DNA of 64,000 bases from Pantoea ananatis LMG 2665 (GTDB lineage: Bacteria; Pseudomonadota; Gammaproteobacteria; Enterobacterales; Enterobacteriaceae): assembly GCF_000710035.2 (NCBI RefSeq), contig NZ_JMJJ01000004.1, positions 496,001-560,000 on the forward strand, written 5' to 3'. A program made the translations under genes and the position numbers. Below the pieces are notes generated by a model. The model had not been told where the DNA came from and did no database searches. It saw only the letters and a program-made list of their open reading frames with translations. Positions 51,750 through 62,460 of this stretch are shown here, one piece after another. How positions within the stretch are numbered: the stretch's first letter is position 1; every line of letters begins with the position of its first letter.

Positions 51750-54700
51750 TTGAACGCGGCAAATTTCGTTCGCTAACGCTGATCAACTGGAACGGTTTTT
51801 TTGCCCGAACCTTTGATCTCGATGAACTGGTCACCACGCTGTCGGGCGGTAACGGGGCAGGCAAGTCAACCACCATGGCGGCCTTTGTAACGGCGCTTAT
51901 CCCTGACTTAACGCTGCTGCACTTCCGTAACACGACCGAAGCGGGCGCGACCTCAGGATCACGTGATAAAGGCCTGCACGGTAAACTCCGTGCCGGTGTT
52001 TGCTATGCCATGCTGGACGTCGTCAATTCACGTCACCAACGCGTGGTGGCGGGCGTCAGACTGCAGCAGATCGCCGGACGCGATAAGAAAGTCGATATCA
52101 AACCTTTCAGTATTCATGGTTTACCTACAGATACGCTGCCTACTGATATGCTGACGGAAATCCTCAACAGCCGTCAGGCGCGCGTGTTACCGCTTAATGA
52201 GGTAAAAGAACGCGTTGAGGCGCTGGAAGGCGTGCAGTTCCGTCAGTACAGCTCGGTCACCGACTATCACGCCATGATGTTTGATCTCGGCGTTGTCCCG
52301 CGTCGTCTGCGTTCGGCCAGCGATCGCAGCAAGTTTTACCGCCTGATTGAAGCCTCTCTTTACGGCGGTATCTCCAGTGCGATTACCCGCTCGCTACGTG
52401 ATTATCTGTTGCCGGAAAACAGCGGCGTGCGTAAAGCCTTTCAGGATATGGAAGCGGCGCTGCGCGAGAACCGTATGACGCTGGAAGCGATCCGCGTCAC
52501 CCAGTCGGATCGTGACCTGTTTAAGCACCTTATTTCTGAGGCCACCAGCTATGTGTCGGCGGATTATATGCGTCATGCCAACGAGCGACGCATCCACCTC
52601 GACAGCGCCTTACAGCTGCGCAATGAGCTGCTCAGCGGTCGCAAACAGCTGGCTTCTGAACAGTACCGCCATGTAGAGATGGCGCGCGAGCTGGCCGAAC
52701 ACAGCGGGGCGGAAAACGATCTCGAAGTCGATTATCAGGCGGCGAGCGATCACCTGAATCTGGTGCAGACGGCGATGCGCCAGCAGGAAAAAATCACGCG
52801 CTATGACAGCGATATTGAAGATCTTACGATCCGTCTGGAAGAGCAGAGCGAAGTCGTTGCTGAAGCGCGTGAAATCCAGGAAGAAAATGAGGCCCGTGCC
52901 GAAGCCGCAGAACTGGAAGTGGATGAGCTGAAGAGCCAGTTGGCCGATTTTCAGCAGGCGCTGGATGTGCAGCAAACCCGTGCTATTCAGTATCAACAGG
53001 CATTACAGGCGCTGGAACGCGCCCGCACGCTCTGTCAGTTGCCAGACTTAACCATCGATAATGCCGCCGAATGGCAGGCCAGTTTCCAGGCGAAAGAAGA
53101 AGAAGCCACCGGGCAACTGCTGAATCTGGAGCAGAAGCTGAGCGTAGCAGAAGCCGCCCACAGCCAGTTTGAACAGGCGTTATCACTGGTCACCAGTATT
53201 GCCGGTGAGGTTAGCCGCAAAGAAGCCTGGCAGGTCGGGCGCGATCTGCTGCGCGATGCCAGCAATCAACGTCACCATGCCGATCAGCTTTCCTCCCTGC
53301 GCCTGCGCCTGAATGAACTCGAACAGCGCCTGCGTGAGCAGCAGGAAGCCGAGCGTCTGCTGGCAGAGTTCTGTAAACGTCAGGGGCAGCACTACGATCC
53401 TGACGCGCTGGAAGGCCTTCAGCGTGAGCTTGAAGCGCAAATCGAGCAGCTGAACAGCAGCGTGGCAGACGCGGGCGAACAGCGCATGATGATGCGTCAG
53501 GAACTTGAGCAACTGCGCGAACGTATCACCGCGCTGACCGCGCGCGCGCCGCACTGGCTGGCCGCGCAAGAAATCCTGACTCAGCTCAGTGAGCAAACCG
53601 GTCAGGACCTGGCCAACAGCCAGGATGTGACGGAATACATGCAGCAGCTGCTGGAGCGCGAGCGTGAAACCACCGTTGAGCGTGACGAAGTCGCAGCCCG
53701 CAAGCGTGAAATTGAGCAGCAGATTGAACGCCTCAGCCAACCGGGCGGTGCCGAAGATCCTCGCCTGAATCAGCTGGCTGAGCGATTTGGCGGCGTACTG
53801 TTGTCGGAAATTTATGATGACGTAACGCTGGACGATGCGCCTTACTTTTCTGCCTTGTACGGCCCATCGCGCCACGCCATTGTCGTACCCGATCTGTCGC
53901 TGGTGCGCGAGCAACTCGATGGCTTAGAAGAGTGCCCGGAAGATCTGTACCTGATCGAAGGGGATCCGCAGTCGTTTGATGACAGCGTGTTTAGCGTAGA
54001 CGAGCTCCAGAACGCCGTCGTGGTAAAAGTCGCCGAGCGTCAGTGGCGCTATTCCCGCTTCCCGAAAATCCCGCTGTTTGGTCGGGCGGCGCGCGAAAAC
54101 CAGCTTGAATTACTCAATAACGAGCGCGACCGGCTGGCGGAACGTTACGCCACCTTGTCGTTTGACGTACAGAAGACGCAACGTCTGCATCAGTCATTTA
54201 GTCGCTTTATCGGCAGCCATCTTGCGGTGGCCTTTGATGATGACCCAGAAGCGCAAATCCGTCAGCTCGGCGCCCGTCGCGGTGAGCTGGAACGTGCGCT
54301 CAATCAGCATGAAAGTAATAATCAGCAACAGCGTCAGCAGTATGAACTGGCCAAAGAGGGCGTTGCACAGCTTAACCGCCTGCTGCCGCGCATCAGTCTG
54401 CTGCGGGATGAGACGCTGGCGGATCGCTGTGAGGAGATTCGCGAGCAGGTTGAAGAGGCACAGGAGGCCGCGCGTTTCCTCCATTTACATGGCGCAAAAC
54501 TGGCCAGACTGGAGCCGATGCTTGCGGTACTGCAAAGCGATCCTGAACAGCATGAGCAGTTGCAGGCGGATTACCAGCAGGCGCAGCAACAGCAACGTAA
54601 CGCGCGTCAGCAGGCGTTTGCCTTGACAGAAGTGGTGCAGCGTCGTGCGCATTTCGGCTATGACGACTCTGCCAGCATGCTGGGCGGCAACAACGATCTC

Positions 54701-56212
54701 AGCGACAAACTGCGTCAAAGGCTGGAGCAGGCAGAAGCCGAGCGCAGCCGCTGTCGTGAGCGTTTGCGCGGCCATCAGTCGCAGCTGACGCAATATTCTC
54801 AGGTGCTGGCATCGCTTAAAAGCGCCTATGATGCCAAGCGCGATATGCTGAAAGAGTTGCAGCAGGAAATGCAGGATATCGGTGTTCAGGCCGATGCCAG
54901 CGCGGAAGAACGCGCGCGTATCCGCCGCGATGAACTTTATACGGCGTTAAGTCACAACCGCGCCCGCCGTAATCAGCTGGAGAAACAGCTCACTTTCTGC
55001 GAAGCAGAAATGGACAACCTGCAGAAAAAACTGCGCCAGCTTGAACGTAACTATCACCAGAACCGCGAACAGGTGGTGAGTGCTAAGGCGGGCTGGTGCC
55101 TGGTGCTGCGTCTGGTGAAAGATAACGGTGTTGAACGTCGTCTGCATCGTCGTGAACTGGCTTATCTCAGTGGCGATGAACTGCGTTCCATGTCGGATAA
55201 GGCACTGGGCGCACTGCGCCTGGCGGTGGCCGATAACGAACATCTGCGCGATGTGCTGCGTTTGTCTGAAGATCCGAAACGCCCGGAACGTAAGATTCAG
55301 TTTTTCATCGCCGTGTATCAACATCTGCGCGAACGTATCCGCCAGGATATCATTCGCACGGACGATCCGGTTGAAGCCATCGAGCAGATGGAGATTGAAC
55401 TCAATCGACTGACGGAAGAGCTGACGGCCCGTGAGCAAACCCTGGCTATCAGTTCACGCAGCGTCGCGAATATTATTCGTAAAACGATTCAGCGTGAACA
55501 GAACCGTATCCGCCAGCTGAATCAGGGGCTGCAAACCGTGAGCTTTGGTCAGGTGCGCAGCGTCCGGCTGAACGTCAACGTGCGCGAAACGCATGCCATG
55601 CTGCTGGACACCTTGTCTGAAGAGCACGAACAGCATCAGGATCTGTTTAACAGCAACCGACTCACGTTCTCGGAAGCGCTGGCTAAACTCTACCAGCGTC
55701 TGAATCCGCATATTGATATGGGGCAGCGTACACCACAAACCATCGGTGAAGAGCTACTGGATTACCGTAACTACCTTGAGATGGAAGTCGAGGTCAACCG
55801 GGGTTCAGATGGTTGGTTGCGTGCCGAAAGTGGCGCGCTTTCCACTGGTGAGGCCATTGGTACGGGGATGTCAATTCTGGTCATGGTGGTGCAGAGCTGG
55901 GAAGAGGAATCACGTCGCCTGCGCGGTAAAGATATTTCGCCTTGCCGTCTGCTGTTCCTGGATGAAGCCGCACGTCTGGATGCGCGCTCAATCGCGACCC
56001 TGTTTGAACTCTGTGAGCGACTGGAGATGCAACTGGTAATCGCGGCGCCAGAAAATATCAGTCCGGAGAAGGGCACCACCTATAAACTGATGCGTAAAGT
56101 GTTTAACAACACCGAGCACGTTCACGTGGTAGGATTGCGGGGCTTCGCGGCCGATCCACTGCCCGTGAAACGCAGCAGCGAAGCCGATCCGGCGAGCGAA
56201 ACCACGACATAA
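51746..56212 (+). CDS. mukB: MukB, SMC-like condensin ATPase
   Basis: Chromosome condensation and segregation ATPase, acting with MukEF, topoisomerase IV and MatP. 1488 residues (E. coli 1486). N-terminal Walker [10 protein letters not shown] (34-42); long coiled coils (about 240-650 and 780-1230) around the hinge (about 650-780, [21 protein letters not shown]); C-terminal signature [13 protein letters not shown] (Ser1366) and Walker [14 protein letters not shown]. Starts in the mukE stop (ATGA). Terminator follows. Confidence 0.97.
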   Translation: MIERGKFRSLTLINWNGFFARTFDLDELVTTLSGGNGAGKSTTMAAFVTALIPDLTLLHFRNTTEAGATSGSRDKGLHGKLRAGVCYAMLDVVNSRHQRVVAGVRLQQIAGRDKKVDIKPFSIHGLPTDTLPTDMLTEILNSRQARVLPLNEVKERVEALEGVQFRQYSSVTDYHAMMFDLGVVPRRLRSASDRSKFYRLIEASLYGGISSAITRSLRDYLLPENSGVRKAFQDMEAALRENRMTLEAIRVTQSDRDLFKHLISEATSYVSADYMRHANERRIHLDSALQLRNELLSGRKQLASEQYRHVEMARELAEHSGAENDLEVDYQAASDHLNLVQTAMRQQEKITRYDSDIEDLTIRLEEQSEVVAEAREIQEENEARAEAAELEVDELKSQLADFQQALDVQQTRAIQYQQALQALERARTLCQLPDLTIDNAAEWQASFQAKEEEATGQLLNLEQKLSVAEAAHSQFEQALSLVTSIAGEVSRKEAWQVGRDLLRDASNQRHHADQLSSLRLRLNELEQRLREQQEAERLLAEFCKRQGQHYDPDALEGLQRELEAQIEQLNSSVADAGEQRMMMRQELEQLRERITALTARAPHWLAAQEILTQLSEQTGQDLANSQDVTEYMQQLLERERETTVERDEVAARKREIEQQIERLSQPGGAEDPRLNQLAERFGGVLLSEIYDDVTLDDAPYFSALYGPSRHAIVVPDLSLVREQLDGLEECPEDLYLIEGDPQSFDDSVFSVDELQNAVVVKVAERQWRYSRFPKIPLFGRAARENQLELLNNERDRLAERYATLSFDVQKTQRLHQSFSRFIGSHLAVAFDDDPEAQIRQLGARRGELERALNQHESNNQQQRQQYELAKEGVAQLNRLLPRISLLRDETLADRCEEIREQVEEAQEAARFLHLHGAKLARLEPMLAVLQSDPEQHEQLQADYQQAQQQQRNARQQAFALTEVVQRRAHFGYDDSASMLGGNNDLSDKLRQRLEQAEAERSRCRERLRGHQSQLTQYSQVLASLKSAYDAKRDMLKELQQEMQDIGVQADASAEERARIRRDELYTALSHNRARRNQLEKQLTFCEAEMDNLQKKLRQLERNYHQNREQVVSAKAGWCLVLRLVKDNGVERRLHRRELAYLSGDELRSMSDKALGALRLAVADNEHLRDVLRLSEDPKRPERKIQFFIAVYQHLRERIRQDIIRTDDPVEAIEQMEIELNRLTEELTAREQTLAISSRSVANIIRKTIQREQNRIRQLNQGLQTVSFGQVRSVRLNVNVRETHAMLLDTLSEEHEQHQDLFNSNRLTFSEALAKLYQRLNPHIDMGQRTPQTIGEELLDYRNYLEMEVEVNRGSDGWLRAESGALSTGEAIGTGMSILVMVVQSWEEESRRLRGKDISPCRLLFLDEAARLDARSIATLFELCERLEMQLVIAAPENISPEKGTTYKLMRKVFNNTEHVHVVGLRGFAADPLPVKRSSEADPASETTT

Positions 56213-56261
56213 TATTCACGATGCAGAGATAGTCAAAAACAGCGCCATTAGTTAATCTGGT

Positions 56262-56297
56262 AACGGCATTTGTCACAGGAGGCAAATGCCGTTTTTA
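56262..56297 (+). terminator. mukB terminator
   Basis: A perfect 11-bp stem (56262-56272 with 56283-56293) with a 10-base loop followed by TTTTT-ATTT. Confidence 0.85.
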
Positions 56298-56381
56298 TTT
56301 GTATACTCAATAATATGAGTAACAGCCCGATCGCAGTTGTTTCCTGACAGGCTGCGCGGTAGATCAATGAAGGGGGCAGGG

Positions 56382-58199
56382 ATGTTACTGTATAAACGCT
56401 TCAAAATTCATCAGGTTAGTTCGTGGCTGACGCTAGCGCTCACGCTCATTCCCTGTGCAATGGCTCAGGCTGCGATCATCGCCGCGATGCCCGGTACGCA
56501 CGCGGCGTACGCCACCACATCCGTCAGTGAGAGTCAGCAGAAGATTCGCCAGGCGTTTTCAGGCGACAGCCAGCCTTTTTACGGTGCTTCTCTGGCCGCG
56601 CTCTACGCCGCGCGTAACATGCAGCCGATCTGGCAGGATCATGAAGCCGTACAGAAATTTCAGCAGCAGCTGGCGGAGGTTGCCCTCTCCGGCGTGCAGC
56701 CGCAGTTTACCCGCTGGGTCGATCGCCTGACCGATCCTGATATCACAGGCTTTGCCCGTGATGTCACGTTGTCTGATGCGATGCTGGGCTATTTGCAGTT
56801 TGTCTCCTCGGTGCCTGCCCAGGGAGAAACCTGGCTGTACAGCACCACGCCCTACAAGCTGGCTGTGCCTTCTGTATCCGTGATCAATGCCTGGCAAAAT
56901 GCCGTCAATGCGGGCAGTTCGGCGGCGTTTGTTAATTCACTGGTGCCGCAGCATCCGCAGTATCCACTCATGCATAAGGCCCTGAAAAGCCTGCTTGAAG
57001 ATAAACAACCCTGGCCACAAATTAAAAATCGCGACACGCTACGACCTGGACAGGTCAGTGACGATGTGCCGGCGTTGCGGGAAATTCTTCGCCGCAGCGG
57101 CATGCTGAGTGCACAGGTAACCGCACCCGCGCCCAATGAGGATGCCGTTCCCACCGCACCCGTTGCCGTCAGCCACAGCGAGCAGCCTGTCGCCGTCAGC
57201 CCTTCGGCCGTCACGGTTAACGATATACCTGCTGCGGCACCCGGTGTTCAGGGTAACGTCCAGAATGCTCCCGCTGCGCCCGGCAGTGTGAATGTTTATA
57301 ACGATGAGCTGGTCGCGGCGGTAAAACGCTTTCAACAGTGGCAGGGGCTGGACGCCGATGGGGCGATTGGCCTGCGTACACGGGAATGGCTGAATGTCTC
57401 TCCTCAACAGCGTGCGGCCTTGCTGGCGCTGAATATCCAGCGGCTGCGTTTGCTGCCGGATGATATGCACAACGGCATTATGGTGAACATCCCCAACTAT
57501 TCGCTGAATTATTACAACAACGGCACTAAAGTGCTGTCCTCCCGGGTCATCGTGGGACGACCAGATCGTAAAACGCCGTTGATGCGAAGCGCACTAAATA
57601 ATGTGGTGTTGAATCCGCCCTGGAATGTGCCGACCAATCTGGTGCGTCAGGACATTATTCCTAAGGTGAAACAGGACCCAACCTATCTGTATAAACATGG
57701 ATACACGCTGCTGTCTGGCTGGAGCGCCGATTCCGAAGTCATCGATCCCAGCATGATTGACTGGAGTATGGTGTCAGCCTCATCCTTCCCTTACCGCATA
57801 CGTCAGGCACCGGGGCAAACCAATTCACTCGGTCGCTATAAGTTTAATATGCCAAGCTCGGATGCGATTTATCTGCATGACACGCCGAACCACAATCTGT
57901 TTCAGCGCGATATTCGTGCGCTCAGCTCGGGCTGCGTGCGCGTGAATAAAGCTTCGGAACTGGCCGGTATTTTGTTGCAGGATGTCGGCTGGAATGACGC
58001 GCGTATCTCTGACACGCTCAAGCAGGGCGATACGCGCTATGTACCCATTCGGCATCGCATCCCGGTTAACTTGTATTATTTAACGGCCTGGGTTGCGGAT
58101 GACGGCAAAACGCAGTTCCGTACAGATATTTACAATTATGATAATACGGCGCGTTCGGCGAGCCAGGTCTTAAGCCGTGCGCAGCAGTTATTACTCTAA
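56382..58199 (+). CDS. ldtD: LdtD (YcbB), L,D-transpeptidase
   Basis: Forms 3-3 (mDAP-mDAP) crosslinks in peptidoglycan, part of the stress response to LPS defects and of beta-lactam bypass. About 605 residues (E. coli 615). N-terminal signal helix [18 protein letters not shown], then the scaffold domain, peptidoglycan-binding domain ([20 protein letters not shown]) and YkuD domain with catalytic Cys in [12 protein letters not shown] and histidine in IYLHDTPNH. Start 56382 follows an AGGGGGCAGGG stretch; an ATG at 56367 is possible. The N-terminal half is much less conserved than the catalytic half. Confidence 0.94.
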   Translation: MLLYKRFKIHQVSSWLTLALTLIPCAMAQAAIIAAMPGTHAAYATTSVSESQQKIRQAFSGDSQPFYGASLAALYAARNMQPIWQDHEAVQKFQQQLAEVALSGVQPQFTRWVDRLTDPDITGFARDVTLSDAMLGYLQFVSSVPAQGETWLYSTTPYKLAVPSVSVINAWQNAVNAGSSAAFVNSLVPQHPQYPLMHKALKSLLEDKQPWPQIKNRDTLRPGQVSDDVPALREILRRSGMLSAQVTAPAPNEDAVPTAPVAVSHSEQPVAVSPSAVTVNDIPAAAPGVQGNVQNAPAAPGSVNVYNDELVAAVKRFQQWQGLDADGAIGLRTREWLNVSPQQRAALLALNIQRLRLLPDDMHNGIMVNIPNYSLNYYNNGTKVLSSRVIVGRPDRKTPLMRSALNNVVLNPPWNVPTNLVRQDIIPKVKQDPTYLYKHGYTLLSGWSADSEVIDPSMIDWSMVSASSFPYRIRQAPGQTNSLGRYKFNMPSSDAIYLHDTPNHNLFQRDIRALSSGCVRVNKASELAGILLQDVGWNDARISDTLKQGDTRYVPIRHRIPVNLYYLTAWVADDGKTQFRTDIYNYDNTARSASQVLSRAQQLLL

Positions 58200-58255
58200 T
58201 AGTTGATTTTCAATCGTTAGTCGTACGGTATGTCCGTTATTCAGTCCTGTCATTC

Positions 58256-58279
58256 AGGCGGCTTTATCCGGAGCCGCCT
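58256..58279 (+). terminator. Hairpin after ldtD
   Basis: An 8-bp GC stem (58256-58263 with 58272-58279) and an 8-base loop; no T-run follows, so termination is uncertain. Confidence 0.4.
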
Positions 58280-58300
58280 TCCAAACTTGCCCATAATGGG

Positions 58301-58329
58301 TTGACGTGCTACCGCCATAAAGTTATGGT
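58301..58329 (+). promoter_or_regulatory. Candidate mepK promoter
   Basis: TTGACG (58301-58306) and TATGGT (58324-58329) with 17-base spacing, 56 bases before mepK. The hexamers match consensus at 5/6 and 4/6 positions. Confidence 0.45.
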
Positions 58330-58384
58330 TCGCCAGTACGTTTTTTGCACATGTCTTTGACTCTGCTTTCAGGTAAACCGCTCC

Positions 58385-58933
58385 ATGTCTACAATCGATT
58401 CTTTACGTCGCAAACTGCTGCTTTGCGGAAGTGCCGCTGCCGGCCTGGCCTTACTGCCAGAGACCGCGATGGCATCACTCTCCACTTCACGCCCGCGGAT
58501 ATTAACGCTCAATAATCTTCACACTGGTGAAACCCTTAAAACGGAATTCTTTAACGGTAAAAGTTACGACAAAAGTGAATTGTCACGCCTGAACCACTTT
58601 TTCCGCGACTACCGTGCCAATAAAACCAAAAGTATCGATCCCCACTTATTTGACCAGCTCTATCGCCTTCAGGCGCTGTTAGAAACGCGCAAACCCGTCC
58701 AGCTCGTCTCCGGCTATCGCTCACTGGCGACGAACAATATGCTGCGGGAATCCGGGCCCGGTGTGGCAAAACACAGTTATCACACCAAAGGCCAGGCGAT
58801 GGATTTCCACATTGAAGGGGTGACGCTGGCGAATGTTCGCAAAGCCGCATTAAAAATGCGTGCCGGTGGTGTAGGATATTATCCCAGCAGCAACTTTGTA
58901 CATATTGATACCGGTCCCGTCAGGCACTGGTAG
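58385..58933 (+). CDS. mepK: MepK (YcbK), murein endopeptidase cutting 3-3 crosslinks
   Basis: Peptidase M15-type endopeptidase that prefers mDAP-mDAP crosslinks. 182 residues as in E. coli. N-terminal twin-arginine-like signal (SLRRKLLLCGSAAAGLALL, cleavage after ETAMA). Zinc ligands are His and Asp in SYHTKGQAMDFHIEG and His in NFVHIDTG. It sits directly after ldtD, the enzyme making the bonds it cuts, as in E. coli. Confidence 0.95.
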   Translation: MSTIDSLRRKLLLCGSAAAGLALLPETAMASLSTSRPRILTLNNLHTGETLKTEFFNGKSYDKSELSRLNHFFRDYRANKTKSIDPHLFDQLYRLQALLETRKPVQLVSGYRSLATNNMLRESGPGVAKHSYHTKGQAMDFHIEGVTLANVRKAALKMRAGGVGYYPSSNFVHIDTGPVRHW

Positions 58934-58972
58934 TAACGTCGGCAACGCTGCGGGTGCCGACCATGGAGCGTT

Positions 58973-59602
58973 ATGAATTATCACATTATCCCCGTCACCG
59001 CCTTCGCCCAGAACTGTTCGGTTATCTGGTGCGAAACCACGCGTGAATCGGCCCTGGTGGACCCGGGTGGCGATGCCGATACCATCAGGCAAACGCTGGC
59101 GCAGCTTGATTTGAAGCCTGCACAGATTCTGCTTACGCATGGTCACCTCGATCATGTTGGGGCAGCGGCAGAACTGGCTGCATTCTGGCAGGTGCCGCTG
59201 GTCGGCCCGCAAAAGCAGGATGCTTTCTGGCTGGAATCCCTACCTACTCAAAGCCAAATGTTTGGGCTGGAATATTGTGCCCCGTTGACGCCGGATCGCT
59301 GGCTGGAGGAGGGGGATACCGTTCAGGTTGGTCAGGTCACGCTTGATGTGCTGCACTGTCCCGGACATACGCCGGGGCACATTGTATTTTTTGATGCCAA
59401 AGGCCGCTTACTGGTCTCAGGTGATGTGATCTTTAGCGGCGGCGTCGGGCGTACCGACTTCCCGCAGGGTAATCATCAACATCTTATCGATGCGATAAAT
59501 AATAAGCTGCTGCCGCTCGGCGACGATGTGACGTTTTTACCCGGTCACGGGCCTGTGTCAACGCTGGGCCGTGAACGTCTGACCAATCCTTTCCTGCAAT
59601 AA
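58973..59602 (+). CDS. gloC: GloC (YcbL), type II glyoxalase, metallo-beta-lactamase fold
   Basis: Hydrolyses S-lactoylglutathione to D-lactate and glutathione in methylglyoxal detoxification. 209 residues (E. coli 215). Metal-binding [11 protein letters not shown] and [12 protein letters not shown] with [23 protein letters not shown] at the end. The C-terminus stops at NPFLQ, six residues before E. coli. Start ATG has GGAGCGTT upstream. A bidirectional terminator follows. Confidence 0.94.
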   Translation: MNYHIIPVTAFAQNCSVIWCETTRESALVDPGGDADTIRQTLAQLDLKPAQILLTHGHLDHVGAAAELAAFWQVPLVGPQKQDAFWLESLPTQSQMFGLEYCAPLTPDRWLEEGDTVQVGQVTLDVLHCPGHTPGHIVFFDAKGRLLVSGDVIFSGGVGRTDFPQGNHQHLIDAINNKLLPLGDDVTFLPGHGPVSTLGRERLTNPFLQ

Positions 59603-59631
59603 AAAATGGGCCAGAATGGCCCATTTTTTTA
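59601..59631. terminator. Bidirectional terminator between gloC and aspC
   Basis: A perfect inverted repeat (59601-59613 with 59617-59629) with a GAA loop, A-run on the left and T-run on the right. It serves both gloC (plus) and aspC (minus). Confidence 0.92.
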
Positions 59632-59643
59632 TACGCGATGCGC

Positions 59644-60834
59644 TTAGAGTACGGCGACAATCGCCTCGCACAGTGCAGACATATTATCTGGTGTCATACC
59701 GGCAACGTTTACGCGGCCTGAATTAACGGCATAAACCCCAAACTCCTCGCGCAGGCGAATGACCTGATCTTTGGTCAGCCCACTGAACGAGAACATGCCA
59801 TTCTGCTTAATGATAAAGCTGAAGTCCTGCTGCGCGCCTTTATCCGCCAGGGTGTTCACAAACAGTTGGCGCATGCGCTGGATACGCTGACGCATATCAG
59901 ACAGCTCTTGCTGCCAGATAGTGCGGAGCGCGTCGTTGCCCAGAATCGTGGCCACCACGGCTGCACCGTGTGACGGCGGGTTAGAATAGTTGGCGCGGAT
60001 GGTGTATTTCACCTGGCTGAATGCGGTGTCGGCCGTCGCGGCATCGCCCGCAACCAGCGTAATTGCACCCACACGTTCGTTATACAGGCCGAAGTTCTTG
60101 GAATAAGAACTGGCGACAATCAGTTCCTGATGGCTGGCCGCAAAAATGCGCAGACCTTCAGCATCCTCTTCCAGACCACGGGCAAAGCCCTGGTAGGCAA
60201 AGTCAAACAGGGGCAGCCAGCCGTTAGCCAGAGAGAGCTGTGCCAGCTGTTGCCACTGCTCTGCAGTAGGATCGATACCGGTTGGGTTATGGCAGCAGCC
60301 ATGAAACAGCACCACATCACCGGCTTTCACCTCTTTCAGTGAGGCCAGCATGCCGTCAAAATCCAGGGTATGGTTTGCTGCGTCATAGTACTGGTATTCG
60401 CATACCTCAAGCCCGGCGGCATTAAACACGTTTTTGTGGTTCGGCCAGCTCGGGTTGCTCACCCACACGCGCTTAACGGACGTCTGAGTAGACAGGAAAT
60501 CCGCGGCGACGCGCAGTGCGCCTGTACCGCCCGGCGTCTGTGCCGTGCAGGCTCTGCCCGCCGCGATCAGGGCATTGCCTTGACCAAATAACAATTCCTG
60601 CGTGCAGTGCGCGAAATCTGGCAGACCGTCAATGCTCAGGTAATTTTTGCTGGTTTCGTGTTCAAGCAGGTACTGCTCTGCTTTCTTAACGCTGGTGAGC
60701 ACCGGGGTTTTTCCGGTTTCATCTTTGTAAACACCAATACCGAGATTGATTTTATTGGGGCGGTCGTCGGCACGAAAGAGATCGGCCAGGCCAAGAATGG
60801 GGTCAGCGGGTGCAGCAGAGATCGATTCAAACAT
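59644..60834 (-). CDS. aspC: AspC, aspartate aminotransferase
   Basis: PLP transaminase interconverting aspartate/oxaloacetate with glutamate/2-oxoglutarate. 396 residues as in E. coli. PLP lysine is in [15 protein letters not shown]; substrate arginine in [21 protein letters not shown] and the Asp-Phe-Ala-Tyr ([12 protein letters not shown]) segment are intact. Transcribed downstream of ompF and separated from it by a strong terminator. Confidence 0.97.
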   Translation of the reverse strand: MFESISAAPADPILGLADLFRADDRPNKINLGIGVYKDETGKTPVLTSVKKAEQYLLEHETSKNYLSIDGLPDFAHCTQELLFGQGNALIAAGRACTAQTPGGTGALRVAADFLSTQTSVKRVWVSNPSWPNHKNVFNAAGLEVCEYQYYDAANHTLDFDGMLASLKEVKAGDVVLFHGCCHNPTGIDPTAEQWQQLAQLSLANGWLPLFDFAYQGFARGLEEDAEGLRIFAASHQELIVASSYSKNFGLYNERVGAITLVAGDAATADTAFSQVKYTIRANYSNPPSHGAAVVATILGNDALRTIWQQELSDMRQRIQRMRQLFVNTLADKGAQQDFSFIIKQNGMFSFSGLTKDQVIRLREEFGVYAVNSGRVNVAGMTPDNMSALCEAIVAVL

Positions 60835-60998
60835 GAGTCGGGTCCAGTAGCGTGAACTTTAGCAAATGAACCATCAGGTTAACGTCAGCACGGCGAAATG
60901 CCAACCGTTTGCGATAAAATTCATCGTCTGTGCGACAGAATTACCCGTTCTAATGTTAACAGTGGGATAGCGCGGGGCTTAGTGCGAGGAAACGGCAA

Positions 60999-61027
60999 TA
61001 AAAAACGGAGCCGAAGCTCCGTTTTTT
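60999..61027 (-). terminator. ompF terminator
   Basis: A perfect 11-bp stem (61001-61011 with 61016-61026) with CGAA loop; A-run on the left gives a T-run for the minus-strand transcript. It lies just past the ompF stop. Confidence 0.9.
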
Positions 61028-61044
61028 GTACTGCATCAACAAAC

Positions 61045-62160
61045 TTAGAACTGGTAAACCAGACCAACACCAACTACGTCATCGTTAGGAATGCCGAGTG
61101 GGTTGTTTTTGTCCAGCTGGTTGATTTTGTAATCAACGTAGGTGGCCATGTTTTTGTTGAAGTAGTAAGTTGCGCCCACATCGAAGTATTTGTACAGGTC
61201 CGCATCGCCGATACCTTCGATGTCTTTGCCTTTAGACTGAACGTAGGCCAGAGATGGACGCAGACCGAAATCAAATTGATACTGAGCAACCATCTCAATG
61301 ATTTGAGCTTTGTTTGCAAAGGCAGCAGCGGTAGTTGTTGGGCCAGTAACGATTGAAATTGGTGCTGCATTACGCATTTCACCATACATCGCTGCCAGAT
61401 AAACATTGTTAGCATCATATTTCAGAGCGGTTGCCCAGCTTTCTGCATGCTTGCCTGCGCCAACCACGTTGCCATTTGCAACAACACCCTGAGCTTGGGC
61501 GTCAGTACGGTCGCTGCTGCTATAGGCACCAACAATGCCGACACCGATTGGCGCGGTGTAGGAGGAAGACACACCCCAGCCATCGCCGTTGGCAGTTTGG
61601 CCATTACGGTTAGAATTTTCGTTCTTGCCCTGATACTGAACAGCGAAGTTCCAGCCATCAACCAGGCCAAAGAAGTTGCTGTTGCGATAGGTCAGCAGAC
61701 CGGTGCTACGGCCGTTCATAAAGTTATCAGGATTACCTGAGTCACCACCGAAAACTGGCAGCATATCTGTCCAGCCGATCGCGTCATAAACCACGCCGTA
61801 GTTACGGCCGTAGTCGATTGAGCCCGCATCACCAAATTTCAGACCAGCAAAGCCCAGACGGGTTTTGTTGCCACTCTGCGCAGCATCTGTTGATGACTCA
61901 GGGTTGTTTAACTGGAAATTGTATTCCCACTGACCGTAACCGGTCATCTGGTCATTAATTTGAGTTTCGCCTTTAAAACCTAAACGCGCGTAACTCTTGT
62001 CGCCGTCATCGCCTGAGTTATCAGAGAACTGGTGACGCGCATCCACTTTACCGTACAGGTCCAGCTTGTTGCCGTCTTTGTTATAAACTTCTGCTGCGTT
62101 GGCTGCGCCGGCGGCGAGCAGAGCAGGGATAACCACTGCCAGAATGTTGCGCTTCATCAT
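61045..62160 (-). CDS. ompF: OmpF-type general porin
   Basis: Trimeric outer-membrane diffusion porin. Signal peptide [22 protein letters not shown] is cleaved before AEVYNKDGN; mature protein ends in VGLVYQF with the terminal Phe needed for BamA. 16-strand barrel with constriction residues matching OmpF Lys16, Arg42 (YARLGFKG), Arg82 (NKTRLGF) and Arg132, but the loop 3 motif reads MLPVFGG rather than MLPEFGG, so the usual Glu117 is Val (Asp113 kept). The gene lies between asnS and aspC, the ompF site, and its leader contains the conserved OmpF upstream sequence, which makes it ompF and not ompC. Confidence 0.95.
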   Translation of the reverse strand: MMKRNILAVVIPALLAAGAANAAEVYNKDGNKLDLYGKVDARHQFSDNSGDDGDKSYARLGFKGETQINDQMTGYGQWEYNFQLNNPESSTDAAQSGNKTRLGFAGLKFGDAGSIDYGRNYGVVYDAIGWTDMLPVFGGDSGNPDNFMNGRSTGLLTYRNSNFFGLVDGWNFAVQYQGKNENSNRNGQTANGDGWGVSSSYTAPIGVGIVGAYSSSDRTDAQAQGVVANGNVVGAGKHAESWATALKYDANNVYLAAMYGEMRNAAPISIVTGPTTTAAAFANKAQIIEMVAQYQFDFGLRPSLAYVQSKGKDIEGIGDADLYKYFDVGATYYFNKNMATYVDYKINQLDKNNPLGIPNDDVVGVGLVYQF

Positions 62161-62207
62161 TATTTATTACCCTCATTGGAGTTATTTGGACACCTGCCAC
62201 TGCCGTC
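62161..62207 (-). promoter_or_regulatory. Conserved ompF leader with MicF-type pairing site
   Basis: Minus-strand GAGGGTAATAAATA (complement of 62161-62174) immediately precedes the ATG, as in E. coli ompF, and lies in the region to which the MicF RNA pairs. A second block, GACGGCAGTGGCAGGTGTC (complement of 62189-62207), also matches the E. coli ompF leader as I recall it. The block supports the ompF assignment. Confidence 0.75.
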
Positions 62208-62310
62208 AAGAAAACTTTACGTGAACCTTGAAAGAAGTTTGGTGTCTCCTGTGTCTGCACGCATCTTTCCATCCCCCATCGGGTAATTCTACTGCGAAAA
62301 TGCTACAAAA

Positions 62311-62360
62311 GTCGTAATCTTGTTTCAAATATAAAAAATGTATTACAAAATGTAAAAATA
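62311..62360 (-). promoter_or_regulatory. Probable OmpR-binding region of ompF
   Basis: On the minus strand two tandem AT-rich units, TTTTTACATTTTGTAATACAT and, directly downstream, TTTATATTTGAAACAAG, resemble the OmpR tandem C-box/F-box repeats of E. coli ompF. They lie about 150-200 bases upstream of the start, consistent with a promoter and a 110-base leader. Confidence 0.5.
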
Positions 62361-62394
62361 ACGGAACTTTGTGAGTCATATCAAAATTTACAAA

Positions 62395-62422
62395 AATAAA
62401 AAAAGGCCGGCGATGCCGACCT
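62395..62422 (-). terminator. asnS terminator
   Basis: On the minus strand an 8-bp stem (62415-62422 with 62404-62411, one U-G wobble) and 3-base loop is followed by TTTTTTTTATTTTTG. The wobble pair makes it work in this direction. Confidence 0.8.
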
Positions 62423-62460
62423 CTTTATATATATGAATTTCTTATATTTAATGCTGAAAA

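Larger units (their letters stand above)
62161..62460. other. asnS-ompF intergenic region (300 bp)
   Basis: Holds the ompF leader, an AT-rich OmpR-type regulatory region and the asnS terminator (all listed). No gene is seen. Confidence 0.6.

Noticed and set aside
53183..53914. A 243-codon frame opposite mukB and similar frames opposite clpA, pflB and mukB
   Set aside because: High-GC third-position codons in the real gene create such shadows; no ribosome site or homology supports them.
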